In this document: piece by piece, positions 40,980 through 50,416 of the stretch | How positions within the stretch are numbered: the stretch's first letter is position 1 | Layout of the letters: the number at the start of each line of letters is the position of its first letter | Assembly: GCA_958295495.1 (NCBI GenBank) | Contig: OY282352.1 | Coordinates: 4,472,049-4,536,048 of the forward strand | Direction: 5' to 3' | Origin: an uncultured Latescibacterota bacterium | GTDB lineage: Bacteria > Latescibacterota > UBA2968 > UBA8231 | DNA: 64,000 bases | Program-made: the position numbers and the translations under genes | The notes under the pieces: generated by a model | What the model saw: only the letters and a program-made list of their open reading frames with translations | What the model was told of the DNA's origin: nothing | Database searches by the model: none

Positions 40980-41005
40980 GCGATTTATGAACCTGAACCC
41001 GAAAC

Positions 41006-41932
41006 ATGGCATATCACATCCCGGTCATGGTCGAGGAAGTGGTCGCGGGGCTGGTCGCCGATCCGGACGGAGCATACGTGGATGCGACGGCCGGCGGCGG
41101 CGGTCACAGTTGGGCGTTGCTTCAGGCCCTCGGTCCCAAGGGGCGGCTGCTCGCAGTGGATCGCGATCGGGAAGCCGTAGCGGCAGCGCGAGCGAGGTTG
41201 GCAGCAGATGCGCGAGTCATCGTGAGGCGAGGTCGCTTTGCCGAATTGAGCGAGTTGCTGGCGCAGGAGGGGATTGGGCCGTTGAGCGGAGTCCTGTTCG
41301 ATCTAGGGGTTTCCTCACATCAAATCGACGCACCGGCTCGGGGATTCAGCTACCAGGCCGACGGGCCGCTCGACATGCGAATGGATGCAGAAGTTGGCCC
41401 CACAGCCGCCGAATTGATCGCGACGTGCAGCGAGGACGAACTGGCCGAGTTGATTACGCGCTACGGGGAAGAGCGCGCGGCGCGGCGGATCGCGCGCTCG
41501 ATTTACCGGCAGCAGCGGCTCGCGCCCTTGACCACGACGCAGGCTTTGCGGCGGGCCGTGGCGGCCACGCGGCCCCAGATGCTCAACAAGACGCTAGCGC
41601 GCGTGTTCCAAGCACTGCGCATTGCCGTCAACGACGAGTTGGGGCAGTTGCAGGCGGGATTGACGGCGGTGGAGGCGGGGCTGAAGTCCGGCGGCCGGCT
41701 GATCGTCATGGCCTATCACTCCTTGGAAGACCGGTTGGTCAAGCAGCATCTCGCGGCGCTGGTGCGCGGCTGCATTTGTCCGCCGCGCGTGCCCATTTGC
41801 ACCTGCGGACGGCAACCGTCGTTCAAGCGAGTAGGTCCCAAGTTGCAGAGAGCGAGCGAGGCCGAGGTCAAACAAAATGCTCGGGCGCGCAGCGCCGTTT
41901 TGAGAATCTACGAAAAAATCGAGGCAGGCTAA
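41006..41932 (+). CDS. rsmH: 16S rRNA (cytosine(1402)-N4)-methyltransferase
   Basis: RsmH (MraW) methylates C1402 in the decoding centre of 16S rRNA. The 308-residue product opens YHIPVMVEEVVAGL and has the SAM motif VDATAGGGGHSWALL. The family segments LFDLGVSSHQIDAPARGFSY and GPLDMRMDAEVGPTAAE follow, then NKTLARVFQALRIAVNDELGQL and GGRLIVMAYHSLEDRLVKQ. The end (QNARARSAVLRIYEKI) is standard. ATG 41006 gives MAYHIPVM; the overlapping frame at 40987 is not coding. Confidence 0.95.
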   Translation: MAYHIPVMVEEVVAGLVADPDGAYVDATAGGGGHSWALLQALGPKGRLLAVDRDREAVAAARARLAADARVIVRRGRFAELSELLAQEGIGPLSGVLFDLGVSSHQIDAPARGFSYQADGPLDMRMDAEVGPTAAELIATCSEDELAELITRYGEERAARRIARSIYRQQRLAPLTTTQALRRAVAATRPQMLNKTLARVFQALRIAVNDELGQLQAGLTAVEAGLKSGGRLIVMAYHSLEDRLVKQHLAALVRGCICPPRVPICTCGRQPSFKRVGPKLQRASEAEVKQNARARSAVLRIYEKIEAG

Positions 41933-41933
41933 T

Positions 41934-42233
41934 ATGAGCAAAGGCGGGATTTCCTGTGCGAAGTACGTGCTCCTTATAGGAATGCTGGCCGGGGCGGCCC
42001 TCTTCCACGTCTGGCAAAAGGTCGAAATGGCGCGGGTAGCTGGCGGCATTAGCACGGCTGAGACTCAAATAGTCGAGCTCGACGGAGAGCGCACCAAGCT
42101 GTTGGCAGCCATCTTGATGCGGAAAAACTCCGGTTTTGTCGAGAAAGTGGCCTTCGGCCAGCTCGGTATGGTCCATCCCTCGAAAACTGTGGACGGCATG
42201 GGCGGCGCATTGGCGCATTGGGAAGGAGATTGA
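41934..42233 (+). CDS. ftsL: Cell division protein FtsL-like
   Basis: This 99-residue bitopic membrane protein has a short cytoplasmic N-terminus, one membrane helix (YVLLIGMLAGAALFHVWQKVEMA) and a periplasmic heptad-rich coil (ETQIVELDGERTKLLAAILMRK). The final short domain contains GQLGMVHP, like the conserved LGMVxP end of FtsL. Sequence conservation is always low in FtsL. The call rests on size, topology and position between rsmH and ftsI. It starts one base after the rsmH stop and overlaps ftsI by one base. Confidence 0.8.
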   Translation: MSKGGISCAKYVLLIGMLAGAALFHVWQKVEMARVAGGISTAETQIVELDGERTKLLAAILMRKNSGFVEKVAFGQLGMVHPSKTVDGMGGALAHWEGD

Positions 42234-44170
42234 TGAGGCCACGGGTGCAACATAAGGGCATTGGTCGGCTGCGCTGGGTCGCGGTTTTGGGCGCGGTGGC
42301 GTGGTTGGGGTTGTCTGTACGCCTCGTCCAAATCCAGATTTTCAGGCATGAGGCATATAGTGCCGAAGCCCGCGCCCAGTACCTCGAGCGCCGCACGCTG
42401 AAAGCGAGTCGGGGTCGGGTCGTAGATCGGCGCGGCAACAACTTGGCCGTAGATGTCCAAGCTACGTCGTTTTACGCCAACCCCGAGCAGGTTGAGGAAC
42501 CCAAGCGCGTAGCCGCCCACTTCGCGCCCCTGAGCGATAAACGGGCCGAGTCCATCGAGCGCCAATTGCGCGGGGACAAGCAATTTATCTATCTGGCGCG
42601 CCAGGTAGTTGACGCGAATGTGGGCGAGGTTGCCTACGCCGGGGTGTTCCAACATCCTGAGACCCGCCGCCAGTACCCCTTGGGGCCGCTGGCCGGCCAA
42701 CTCATCGGGCACACCAACATCGACAACATAGGCCGCGAGGGGCTTGAGCGGGCCTTCGACGACATTCTGCGCGAAAAGGACGGCTCGATATTGGAATATG
42801 TCAATGCGCGGGGCAAGCAAGTGCCCGGGCGTCAGCAGCGACGCGAAGAGCCTAAGCACGGCCGCGACCTGATGCTGACCATTGACGCGGTCTATCAGAG
42901 CATTCTAGAGGAAGAACTGCAACGGGCCATTGACGGCTCAAAGGCCCAAGGTGCTTTGGGCGTCATCATCGCCCCGCGTAGTGGCGAGGTGCTGGCCATG
43001 GCCAATCTGCCGCTTTTCGACCCCAATAAGGTGTCCAACTCGTCGCCGGACCTCAGGCGCAACCGCGCGATAACTGACGTGTACGAACCCGGCTCGACCT
43101 TCAAAGCCATCGCGGCCGCGGCCGTCCTCGAAGACGGGCTGGCCAGCCTACACGATCGCATCTTTTGCGAGCAGGGGACATTCAAATTGGCCAATGGGGA
43201 CACGATCCGCGATGTCCAGCCCTATGGCGATTTGCTCTTTGCTCAGGTCTTGGAAAAATCGAGCAACATCGGCACGATCAAGCTGGCGCAGCGGCTGTCG
43301 CGGCACCGCTTTTACGAACACATCCGCAACTTCGGCTTTGCGATTCGCACTGGCATTGACTTGCCGGCAGAAACGCCTGGTTTATTGCAGGAGGTCGATC
43401 AGTGGTCCAAGCGGTCGCTGGCGACCATCGCCATCGGGCAGGAAATCGGCGTGACGGCCCTGCAGCTCGCCATGGCGTACGGGACGATTGCCAATGGCGG
43501 CATGCTGATGGCGCCGAAGCTCATCGCCGGAACGATTAGCCCCGACGGTCGGCTCGACGAGCGCGGCGGTCCCCAGCCGATCCGCCGAGTCGTGAGCCGG
43601 CAGACGGCGGCGACGCTGAGCGAGATGCTGACCAGAGTCGTGGAAACGGGCACTGGGCAAAAGGCCCGCATCAAGGGCGTGGCCGTGGCCGGAAAGACGG
43701 GCACGGCTCAGCGCGCCTTAGCCGGTGGTAGTGGGTACGATCCCAACGCCAGCATCGCCTCATTCGTTGGCTTCCTACCGGCCGACAATCCTCAGTACGT
43801 ATGCGTGGTTATGGTCGAAAACCCCCGCGTGAACGGATGGGGAGGATACGTAGCGGCCCCGGTTTTCAGTCGGGTGATGAAGCGGATCATCAGCCTGCCC
43901 GGTGGTCTGTTGGTTGAGCCGGCGGCCAAGCATCCGCAGAAAGAGAGGCCAGCCATGCCGGACCTGCGCGGCATGACCCCGGCCGTGGCCCGCTTCGAGG
44001 CGCAGATGCGGGGGTTGCCGGTGGCCTTTTCCGGCGCAGGTCCCGTGGTCGTCAGCCGCGTCGTGCAGATTAGCTGTACGCTGGGCGATGGGGCCGCCCG
44101 CAGCCCGTGGAAAATGCAGCCGGCGCACCTTGTTGGAAACATTTCAGCCCAAGGTTCGAGAGGTATCTAG
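42233..44170 (+). CDS. ftsI: Peptidoglycan transpeptidase FtsI (PBP3) with PASTA-like tail
   Basis: This 645-residue class B penicillin-binding protein of the divisome has an N-terminal membrane helix (VAVLGAVAWLGLSVRLVQIQIF) and a pedestal domain starting RTLKASRGRVVDRRGNNLAV. The transpeptidase domain has Ser288 in GSTFK, Ser343-Ser-Asn345 in EKSSNIG and Lys488-Thr-Gly in AGKTGTAQ. The last 70 residues (MPDLRGMTPAVARFEAQMRG) look like one PASTA repeat. ATG 42233 overlaps the ftsL stop by one base and starts the basic cytoplasmic tail. It cross-links septal peptidoglycan with FtsW, which is encoded downstream. Confidence 0.94.
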   Translation: MRPRVQHKGIGRLRWVAVLGAVAWLGLSVRLVQIQIFRHEAYSAEARAQYLERRTLKASRGRVVDRRGNNLAVDVQATSFYANPEQVEEPKRVAAHFAPLSDKRAESIERQLRGDKQFIYLARQVVDANVGEVAYAGVFQHPETRRQYPLGPLAGQLIGHTNIDNIGREGLERAFDDILREKDGSILEYVNARGKQVPGRQQRREEPKHGRDLMLTIDAVYQSILEEELQRAIDGSKAQGALGVIIAPRSGEVLAMANLPLFDPNKVSNSSPDLRRNRAITDVYEPGSTFKAIAAAAVLEDGLASLHDRIFCEQGTFKLANGDTIRDVQPYGDLLFAQVLEKSSNIGTIKLAQRLSRHRFYEHIRNFGFAIRTGIDLPAETPGLLQEVDQWSKRSLATIAIGQEIGVTALQLAMAYGTIANGGMLMAPKLIAGTISPDGRLDERGGPQPIRRVVSRQTAATLSEMLTRVVETGTGQKARIKGVAVAGKTGTAQRALAGGSGYDPNASIASFVGFLPADNPQYVCVVMVENPRVNGWGGYVAAPVFSRVMKRIISLPGGLLVEPAAKHPQKERPAMPDLRGMTPAVARFEAQMRGLPVAFSGAGPVVVSRVVQISCTLGDGAARSPWKMQPAHLVGNISAQGSRGI

Positions 44171-45682
44171 ATGGAACTAAAATACCTGCTCGAAGAGCTA
44201 CCTGACGCCTGCGTGGAGGGCGACCAAGATATTGAACTAGGCCAGATCCGCTGCGATTCGCGCTGCGTGGAGGAAGGCGACTTTTTCGTGGCCGTGCGCG
44301 GGGGGCAGGAGCAGGACCGGCACCGCTTTGTCGCCCATGCCATAGCCCGCGGGGCCCGCGCCGTGATGGTGGAGGAGCAGGTTGATTGCACTGGAGTAAC
44401 GCAGGTGCAGGTGGCGGACTGCCGGGCCGCGCTGGCCCGAATGGCGGCGCGCTTTTACGCCTTTCCCGGACGAGCGCTGCTCAACGTCGGCGTCACTGGC
44501 ACCAACGGCAAGACCACCACGGCCTTCCTACTCAGGAGGGCCCTCGAAGCCGCCGGCCTGCCGTGCGGGTACTTGGGGACCTTGGGGTTTTGGGGCGATG
44601 GCGAATTGGAGAAGATGGACAATACTACGCCCGAGGCCGTCCACCTACACGGCTTACTGCGCCGGCTCGTCAATGCCGGCAAGCGAGCGGCCGTACTAGA
44701 AGTGTCTTCTCATGGGCTGGCATTAAAGAGGGTGGAGGGCATTCCCTTCCGGGCGGCGGTCTTTACCAATTTGACGCGCGATCACTTGGATTTTCACGGG
44801 ACTTGGGAGGCGTACTTTGCGGCCAAGGCCCGGCTTTTCGAGGGCCTGCCAGAAGGCGCGATTGCGGTGATTAACGCCGATGATGCCCGCGCCGACGCAT
44901 TGGCCCGCCGGACCCGGGCGCGCGTCGTGACCTATGGCTGTGGCCCTGAAGCCGAGGTGCGGTTGCAACGCGCCGACACGGGCCCGCAGGGGACGCACCT
45001 GTACTTGGATACCATAGCTGGCCCCATCGAGGTGCAGACGCATTTGATCGGCCGCTTCAACTACTACAATACTATGGCCGTCGTGGCCACCGGGTTGGCA
45101 CTAAACTTGGATGCCGCGGCTTTGTGCCGTGGCTTGGCCGCCCTAGAGCGCGTCCCGGGCCGCTGCGAGCGGATCGCTGAGGGGCAGGACTTCGCGGTCA
45201 TCGTGGATTACGCCCACACCCCGGACGCGCTGGAAAGGGTTTTGTACGCCGCCCGCGACTTGGGGCGTGGCCGCTTGATCTGCGTCTGCGGCTGCGGCGG
45301 AGATCGAGACCGCGGCAAGCGACCACTGATGGGTCGCGTCGCCGGTGAGCGGGCCGATTGGACGGTCTTGACTTCGGACAACCCGCGTAGCGAGGACCCG
45401 CAGCGCATCATCGACGAGATGGCCGCTGGCGTACCCGACAGCAGTGCGGTGGACAGCGAAATTGATCGCGCACAAGCCATTGCCATGGCCCTCGCCGCTG
45501 CGCACAGCGGAGATGTCGTGGTCATTGCCGGCAAGGGGAACGAACAGGAGCAGGAACTGGCCGATCGCGTCTTGGCCTTTGATGACCGCGAAGTTGCGCG
45601 GCGCGCGTTGCGGGGCTTGCGCGCTGGGGCATTGTCCGGCCCCAGTCTTGGGGCCGCAAGGCAGCTATCATGCGCGCCGTGA
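44171..45682 (+). CDS. murE: UDP-N-acetylmuramoyl-tripeptide synthetase MurE (meso-DAP-type)
   Basis: This 503-residue Mur ligase adds the third amino acid to UDP-MurNAc-L-Ala-D-Glu. The ATP site GVTGTNGKTTTAFLL lies near residues 108-122, NTTPEAVHLHGLLRRL is the UDP-substrate segment, and EVSSHGLALKRVEG carries the metal-bridging residues. The DNPRSEDPQRIIDEM motif is the signature for meso-diaminopimelate as substrate. It starts directly after the ftsI stop codon and overlaps murF by 13 bases. Confidence 0.95.
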   Translation: MELKYLLEELPDACVEGDQDIELGQIRCDSRCVEEGDFFVAVRGGQEQDRHRFVAHAIARGARAVMVEEQVDCTGVTQVQVADCRAALARMAARFYAFPGRALLNVGVTGTNGKTTTAFLLRRALEAAGLPCGYLGTLGFWGDGELEKMDNTTPEAVHLHGLLRRLVNAGKRAAVLEVSSHGLALKRVEGIPFRAAVFTNLTRDHLDFHGTWEAYFAAKARLFEGLPEGAIAVINADDARADALARRTRARVVTYGCGPEAEVRLQRADTGPQGTHLYLDTIAGPIEVQTHLIGRFNYYNTMAVVATGLALNLDAAALCRGLAALERVPGRCERIAEGQDFAVIVDYAHTPDALERVLYAARDLGRGRLICVCGCGGDRDRGKRPLMGRVAGERADWTVLTSDNPRSEDPQRIIDEMAAGVPDSSAVDSEIDRAQAIAMALAAAHSGDVVVIAGKGNEQEQELADRVLAFDDREVARRALRGLRAGALSGPSLGAARQLSCAP

Positions 45683-47046
45683 CCCTGAGCGAGATGGTGC
45701 AGTGGACGGCTGCCGATCCAGTCGGTAGTCTCCAGCCGGACCGCGCCCTGCAAGCGGTGGCGACCGACAGCCGGTCCATTGACGAGGGGGCCCTGTTTGT
45801 CGCGCTGCGAGGCGAGCACTTCGACGGGCACGACTTCGTCGAGGACGCCTTTGCCCGCGGTGCATGCGCGGCCTTAGTGGAGCGCTGCTGGCTAGGGTTG
45901 GACCGGGCGGCCTCTGGTCCGCTGTTGGCCGTTGACTCGACGCTGCAAGCACTGGGCGACATGGCGCGGGCATATCGACGGCGCTGGGAGATACCGGTGG
46001 TGGCCGTCGTAGGCAGCGCGGGCAAGACGACGACCAAGGAAATGATCGCCGCTGTTTTGGGGCAGCGGTACCGCGTTTTGAAAACCATCGGCAGCGAAAA
46101 CAACGAGATCGGGGTGCCCCGCACTCTGCTGCAATTGTCGCCGCGCCACGAGGCGGTGGTGTTGGAGCTGGCGGCGCGGCGAGTGGGGGACATTCGCTAT
46201 CTGTGTTCGGTTGCCGAGCCTACCATTGGGGTTCTGCTCAACATCGGGACTGCACACATAGAATTTTTCGGGTCTGTAGAAGGAGTGGCCAAAGCCAAAG
46301 GGGAACTTCTGGATTATTTGGACGAGTCTTTAACGGCTCTCGTCAACGCCGATAACCGTGTCGTGGTTCAGGAGATAAATAGGACGAAGGGGAGACTCCT
46401 GACCTTCGGTTTTGCGCGTGAGAGCGAGTTTCGTGGGGAGAGGCTCGTACTCGACCAGAAGGGCTGCGGCCACTTCCTTCTACACCATGTTCCCATTGAT
46501 CTCAGTCTCCCGGGGCGGCACAACGCGTACAACGCCTTGGCCGCGGCGGCCGTCGGTCGCATCCTCGACGTGCCTTGGGAAGGGATCCAGCGTGCCCTCG
46601 CCGAGTTCCAGGCGGTGAGTCAGCGCGGCGATGTCGCGCGCAAAAATGGGATCGCAGTAATCGACGATTGCTACAACGCCAGTCCCGGCGCGATGTCGGC
46701 CGCACTCGACCTCCTCGTCGATGTGTCCGGCGTGCGGAAAATTGCCGTGCTCGGCGACATGTTGGAGCTCGGCGCGGAGAGCGGCTCGCTGCACGCGGCC
46801 GTCGGCGAGAAGGCCGCCGCGTGTGCCGATGTCGTCTTGGCTGCTGGCTGCGAGAGCGCGCGCTTAGTAGCCGCGGCCCGCGCGGCTGGTATGGCCCAAG
46901 ACGCGGCTCGCCACTTTGAGCAGCCCGAGCAACTCGGCGAATTCGCCGGGGCGCAATTGCGCCCCGGCGACGTGGTCTTAGTCAAGGCCTCTCGGGCCAT
47001 GGCCTTTGACCGAGTCGTCGAGCGCATTCTGCAGCAGTTGAGATAG
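45670..47046 (+). CDS. murF: UDP-N-acetylmuramoyl-tripeptide--D-alanyl-D-alanine ligase MurF
   Basis: This 458-residue Mur ligase adds D-Ala-D-Ala to complete the UDP-MurNAc-pentapeptide. Marks include VATDSRSIDEGALFVALRGEHFDGHDFVEDAF in the N-terminal domain. The ATP site GSAGKTTTKEMIAAVL lies near residue 117, followed by TIGSENNEIGVPRTLL, NIGTAHIEFFGS and VIDDCYNASPGAMSAAL. The start ATG lies within the end of murE. A 54-base gap follows before ftsW, where mraY and murD would normally be found. Confidence 0.95.
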   Translation: MRAVTLSEMVQWTAADPVGSLQPDRALQAVATDSRSIDEGALFVALRGEHFDGHDFVEDAFARGACAALVERCWLGLDRAASGPLLAVDSTLQALGDMARAYRRRWEIPVVAVVGSAGKTTTKEMIAAVLGQRYRVLKTIGSENNEIGVPRTLLQLSPRHEAVVLELAARRVGDIRYLCSVAEPTIGVLLNIGTAHIEFFGSVEGVAKAKGELLDYLDESLTALVNADNRVVVQEINRTKGRLLTFGFARESEFRGERLVLDQKGCGHFLLHHVPIDLSLPGRHNAYNALAAAAVGRILDVPWEGIQRALAEFQAVSQRGDVARKNGIAVIDDCYNASPGAMSAALDLLVDVSGVRKIAVLGDMLELGAESGSLHAAVGEKAAACADVVLAAGCESARLVAAARAAGMAQDAARHFEQPEQLGEFAGAQLRPGDVVLVKASRAMAFDRVVERILQQLR

Positions 47047-47100
47047 CTCGCTCCCACCGGGCGCGTTCTCAACCCCCTAGCAACCTAGAGTTCCTCACTG

Positions 47101-48225
47101 GTGATAGCCGTTCAGCGCGACAGCATGTGCGCGTTGCTGATCTGCATGACGCTGGTAAGTCTGGGACTGGTCATGGTCTATAGCTCTAGTTCGGTCTTGG
47201 CCAACGTGCGCTTCGGCGACTCGGGCCTTTTCCTCAAGAAGCAAGCCATCCGCGTCCTCATCGGCTCGGTGCTCATGTTCGCGTTCTCGCGGCTGCCCCT
47301 GCATTGGTGGGCGCGGTTTTCGCGGCCCATCATGCTGCTGGCCCTCGTGTCGCTCTTGCTGGTCTTGGCGTGGGGCCATGGCGCGGCCCAGCGCTGGTTG
47401 AGCATTCCGGCCTTGGGCGGGGGCTTGGCCTTTCAGCCGGCCGAGTTTGCCAAGCTGGCGCTGGTGCTCTACTTGGCGGATGTCTTGGTGCGCAAGCGCG
47501 AAGAGCTACACGACTTTAGCCGCGGGTTTATTCCTCGTTTGTTGGTCGTCGGCTTCGCCCTCATGCTCATCGTATTACAGCCCGACTTGGGGACGGCCAT
47601 TGCGCTGGGGCTGATTGCCTTGATCATGCTATGGATTGGCGGAATGCGCTTGTATCACTTGGCCGGGGCCGGGTTGCTCGCGCTGTTGGGCATTGGGCTT
47701 TCCCTGAGGCATTCGAGTTATCAGATGCGCCGCTTGGTCAACTTTATTGACCCAGAACGCGATCCGGCTGGTTCCTACCAACTCCTACAGTCGCTCTGCG
47801 GCATGGGCAATGGCGGCCTTTTTGGGGTGGGTTTGGGCAACAGCATGCAAAAAGAGCAGTACCTGCCCGAGCCACACACGGATTTTGTCTTCTCGGTCAT
47901 CGGCGAGGAAATGGGGCTTGTGGGTACGCTGATCGTACTGGGGCTTTTCGCGGCTTTCTCGTTTTACGGGCTGCGCATCGGGGCCCGCGCCGGCGATGCC
48001 TATGGCTTTTTGGTGGCCATCGGCATTACGGCGATGATTTCGATATACGCCCTGCTGAACATCGGCGTGGTCGTCGGCGTGCTGCCCACCACCGGCTTGC
48101 CGCTGCCCTTTGTTAGCTACGGCGGCTCGTCCCTGATGGGGAACATGGCGGGAGTGGGGATCTTGCTGGGGATCGCCCGCACGGCCCCCAAGCACCAAGA
48201 GGGCTTGGTGCGTTGGCAGCGATGA
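47101..48225 (+). CDS. ftsW: Peptidoglycan polymerase FtsW (SEDS family)
   Basis: This 374-residue SEDS-family glycosyltransferase has about ten membrane spans. Family marks are MVYSSSSVLANVRFGDSGLFLKKQAIR near the N-terminus, GGGLAFQPAEFAKLALVLYLA and LQPDLGTAIALGLIALIML. The extracytoplasmic loop is DPAGSYQLLQSLCGMGNGGLFGVGLGNS, then LPEPHTDFVFSVIGEEMG and GLPLPFVSYGGSSLMGNMAGVGILL. FtsW rather than RodA is inferred from position in the dcw cluster with ftsI. The start is GTG 47101. It overlaps murC by 4 bases, with no murG between. Confidence 0.93.
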   Translation: MIAVQRDSMCALLICMTLVSLGLVMVYSSSSVLANVRFGDSGLFLKKQAIRVLIGSVLMFAFSRLPLHWWARFSRPIMLLALVSLLLVLAWGHGAAQRWLSIPALGGGLAFQPAEFAKLALVLYLADVLVRKREELHDFSRGFIPRLLVVGFALMLIVLQPDLGTAIALGLIALIMLWIGGMRLYHLAGAGLLALLGIGLSLRHSSYQMRRLVNFIDPERDPAGSYQLLQSLCGMGNGGLFGVGLGNSMQKEQYLPEPHTDFVFSVIGEEMGLVGTLIVLGLFAAFSFYGLRIGARAGDAYGFLVAIGITAMISIYALLNIGVVVGVLPTTGLPLPFVSYGGSSLMGNMAGVGILLGIARTAPKHQEGLVRWQR

Positions 48226-49607
48226 AGACCCTTTTCGACCAATATCGCCGCGTCCACCTCGTCGGCATCGGCGGGGCGGGCATGGAGGGCTTGGCCCGGC
48301 TCCTCGCCGCCAAGGGCTGCGTAGTAAGCGGCTCAGATCAGGCCGACTCGCGCAGCGTCGCGTTGCTGCGCCAAGAGGGATTCGCCGTCGCGGTGGGGCA
48401 CGACAGCCAGCTCGTCCAAGGCGTGGATCTAGTGGTGTATTCGGCCGCGGTGCCGGCTGACAACCCCGAGCGGCGGGCCGCCATGTACGAGGGGATTCCC
48501 ACGGCGAGCCGGGCCGAGGTGCTCGGGGAATTGTCCCGCGCACCATTGACCCTCGCCGTAGCCGGTGCCCACGGCAAGACGACGACCGCTTCGATGGTGG
48601 CGGCGATCTTGCGCCGCGCCGGGCTCGATCCCCAGGTCTTGGTCGGGGGCTGGATAAACGGGCGACCGCAGGCCGCGCTAGGCCGCGGCGAGGTCTTCGT
48701 GGTGGAGGCCGACGAGTTTGCCGGCGGCTTCTTGCACTTGTATCCGAGCTTGGCTCTCGTAACGGGCGTAGATGCCGAACACCTCGATTACTACGGGAGC
48801 TTGGAGGCCCTCGAGCGGGCCTTTGGCCAATTTCTCGCGCGCCTGCCCTTCTGCGGCCGCAGCGTACTGGCCGGGGATGGGTTGGTCGGGGAGCGAGTGC
48901 TGGCCGGCTTGCAGCGCCCCCCTCAGACCTATGGCATGGATGGCGACAACGACTACCAGATCGCCGAGCTCGAGGAGCGGGCTTGGGGCAGCCGGTTTGC
49001 CCTGTGTTTCGACGGGCAAAAGCTGGGCGAGATCGAATTGCAGGTCCACGGCGTACACAATGTTCGCAATGCCGCTGGGGCCGCTGCCCTGGCCTGTGCG
49101 CTACAGGTGGAGTTCGCGGCGATCACCCACGCCTTGGAGCAGTTTAGCGGGGCCGAGCGGCGCTTTCAGCGCAAGGGGGAATTCGCTGGTGTGCTGATCG
49201 TCGATGACTACGCCCATCACCCGGCTGAATTAGCGGCCGCCTTGGCCGCGGCGCGGCAGAGCGGCCGCCGAGTCATCGCCGTCTTCCAGCCCCACCTGTA
49301 CTCGCGCACCCGCGCCTTGGCCGCGGCCTTTGCCCGCGCACTAGCAGCGGCCGACTATGTGGTGCTGGCCGCAGTCTATGCTGCGCGGGAGGCCCCTCTG
49401 CCTGGCGTGGACTCCGAGCTAATCGCAGAAGCCTTGTGCGCTCGCGGGTACAAAACCGTGGAGTACCTGCCGGATAGGGAGCAACTCGTCGCCCACTTGG
49501 TGGCTATCTGTCGCCAAGGCGACTTGGTGCTGGTCATGGGGGCCGGCGACATCGGCGAGGCGGCTGCGGACCTGATCGCGGCCTTGGCGGCTGGAGAGTG
49601 CCCGTGA
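48222..49607 (+). CDS. murC: UDP-N-acetylmuramate--L-alanine ligase MurC
   Basis: This 461-residue Mur ligase adds L-Ala to UDP-MurNAc, the first peptide step. The N-terminal Rossmann segment is VHLVGIGGAGMEGLARLLAAKG. The ATP site VAGAHGKTTTASMVAAIL lies near residue 117, followed by VVEADEFAGGFLHLYPSLALVTGVDAEHLDYYG, VHGVHNVRNAAGAAALA and DDYAHHPAELAAALAAAR. ATG 48222 overlaps the ftsW stop (ATGA). murB, commonly next or fused, is absent; ftsQ follows directly. Confidence 0.95.
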   Translation: MKTLFDQYRRVHLVGIGGAGMEGLARLLAAKGCVVSGSDQADSRSVALLRQEGFAVAVGHDSQLVQGVDLVVYSAAVPADNPERRAAMYEGIPTASRAEVLGELSRAPLTLAVAGAHGKTTTASMVAAILRRAGLDPQVLVGGWINGRPQAALGRGEVFVVEADEFAGGFLHLYPSLALVTGVDAEHLDYYGSLEALERAFGQFLARLPFCGRSVLAGDGLVGERVLAGLQRPPQTYGMDGDNDYQIAELEERAWGSRFALCFDGQKLGEIELQVHGVHNVRNAAGAAALACALQVEFAAITHALEQFSGAERRFQRKGEFAGVLIVDDYAHHPAELAAALAAARQSGRRVIAVFQPHLYSRTRALAAAFARALAAADYVVLAAVYAAREAPLPGVDSELIAEALCARGYKTVEYLPDREQLVAHLVAICRQGDLVLVMGAGDIGEAAADLIAALAAGECP

Positions 49608-50416
49608 ATCGCAAGAAAACCAAGGCGCGCAAGAAGCGGCTGACCGTCGCGGCCCGAGGCCGGAACAAGGCCCGCTGGCCTTGGATTGCGCTCTTGGTCT
49701 TGGCCACGGGTAGCACCTTGGCGGCCTCGGCCTATCAGGTGGCTACCTACTTTGGCCAAGCCTCCTTGTTTGGCCTCAAGGCCATTGAGGTGGATGGGTT
49801 GCGGCGGCTCGACGGAGCGGACGTGCGCGCTGCCAGCGGCCTCGCGGCCGGGACCAACATTTTCGCCATTGACTTGGACGAGGTCGCGCAGCGGCTGGAG
49901 GCCATGTATTGGATCAAACAGGCCCTCGTGGTGCGCAAGCCGCCCGACCGCATTGCCGTCGATATCGTCGAGCACTGCCAAGTGGCTTGGGTCGATTTAG
50001 GTCAAACCTACGGGGTCACGCCCGATGGCGTCCTGCTCCCCGTAGGCCCAACGGCTGGCAATTTGCCCGTCATATCCGGGCTATCCATCGGCAGAGACTC
50101 GCTGCGGCCGGGCGTGGTCGTGTCCGATTCCGCGCTGCTGGCCATACTGAGCTGGTGGGAGGAGGCCACGGCCGCGGATGCGGAATTCTGCCTCAACGTG
50201 GCCGGCATCCAGCCGATGTCCGGGGCGGGCATTCGCTTGCAGATGGCAGGCGACGGACTCGAAGTGCGCTTGCCGGCAAACGAGGCCGACCGCCGACTCC
50301 GCACCATGCGCGAACTGATGCCGCGAGTCCATCAGAACTATCCCGATCCGGCCTATATCGACTTGCGCTATGCCGGCCAGATGGTCGTCGGCAAAAAGAA
50401 AGCGAAATCGGGATGA
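49604..50416 (+). CDS. ftsQ: Cell division protein FtsQ (DivIB family)
   Basis: This bitopic protein of 270 residues has a very basic cytoplasmic tail (NRKKTKARKKRLTVAARGRNKAR), one membrane helix (WIALLVLATGSTLAASAYQV) and a POTRA domain (LFGLKAIEVDGLRRLDGADVRAASGLAAGTNIFAIDLDEV). The beta domain follows with IKQALVVRKPPDRIAVDIVEHCQVAWV. It ends YIDLRYAGQMVVG, typical of FtsQ. Two GTG starts are possible, 49598 and 49604. The second overlaps the murC stop (GTGA) and has better spacing to GGAGAG, so it was chosen. Confidence 0.88.
   Translation: MNRKKTKARKKRLTVAARGRNKARWPWIALLVLATGSTLAASAYQVATYFGQASLFGLKAIEVDGLRRLDGADVRAASGLAAGTNIFAIDLDEVAQRLEAMYWIKQALVVRKPPDRIAVDIVEHCQVAWVDLGQTYGVTPDGVLLPVGPTAGNLPVISGLSIGRDSLRPGVVVSDSALLAILSWWEEATAADAEFCLNVAGIQPMSGAGIRLQMAGDGLEVRLPANEADRRLRTMRELMPRVHQNYPDPAYIDLRYAGQMVVGKKKAKSG

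Noticed and set aside
42065..42859. 264-codon minus-strand frame opposite ftsL/ftsI
   Set aside because: The plus strand carries certain division genes, and the frame is a shadow without motifs.
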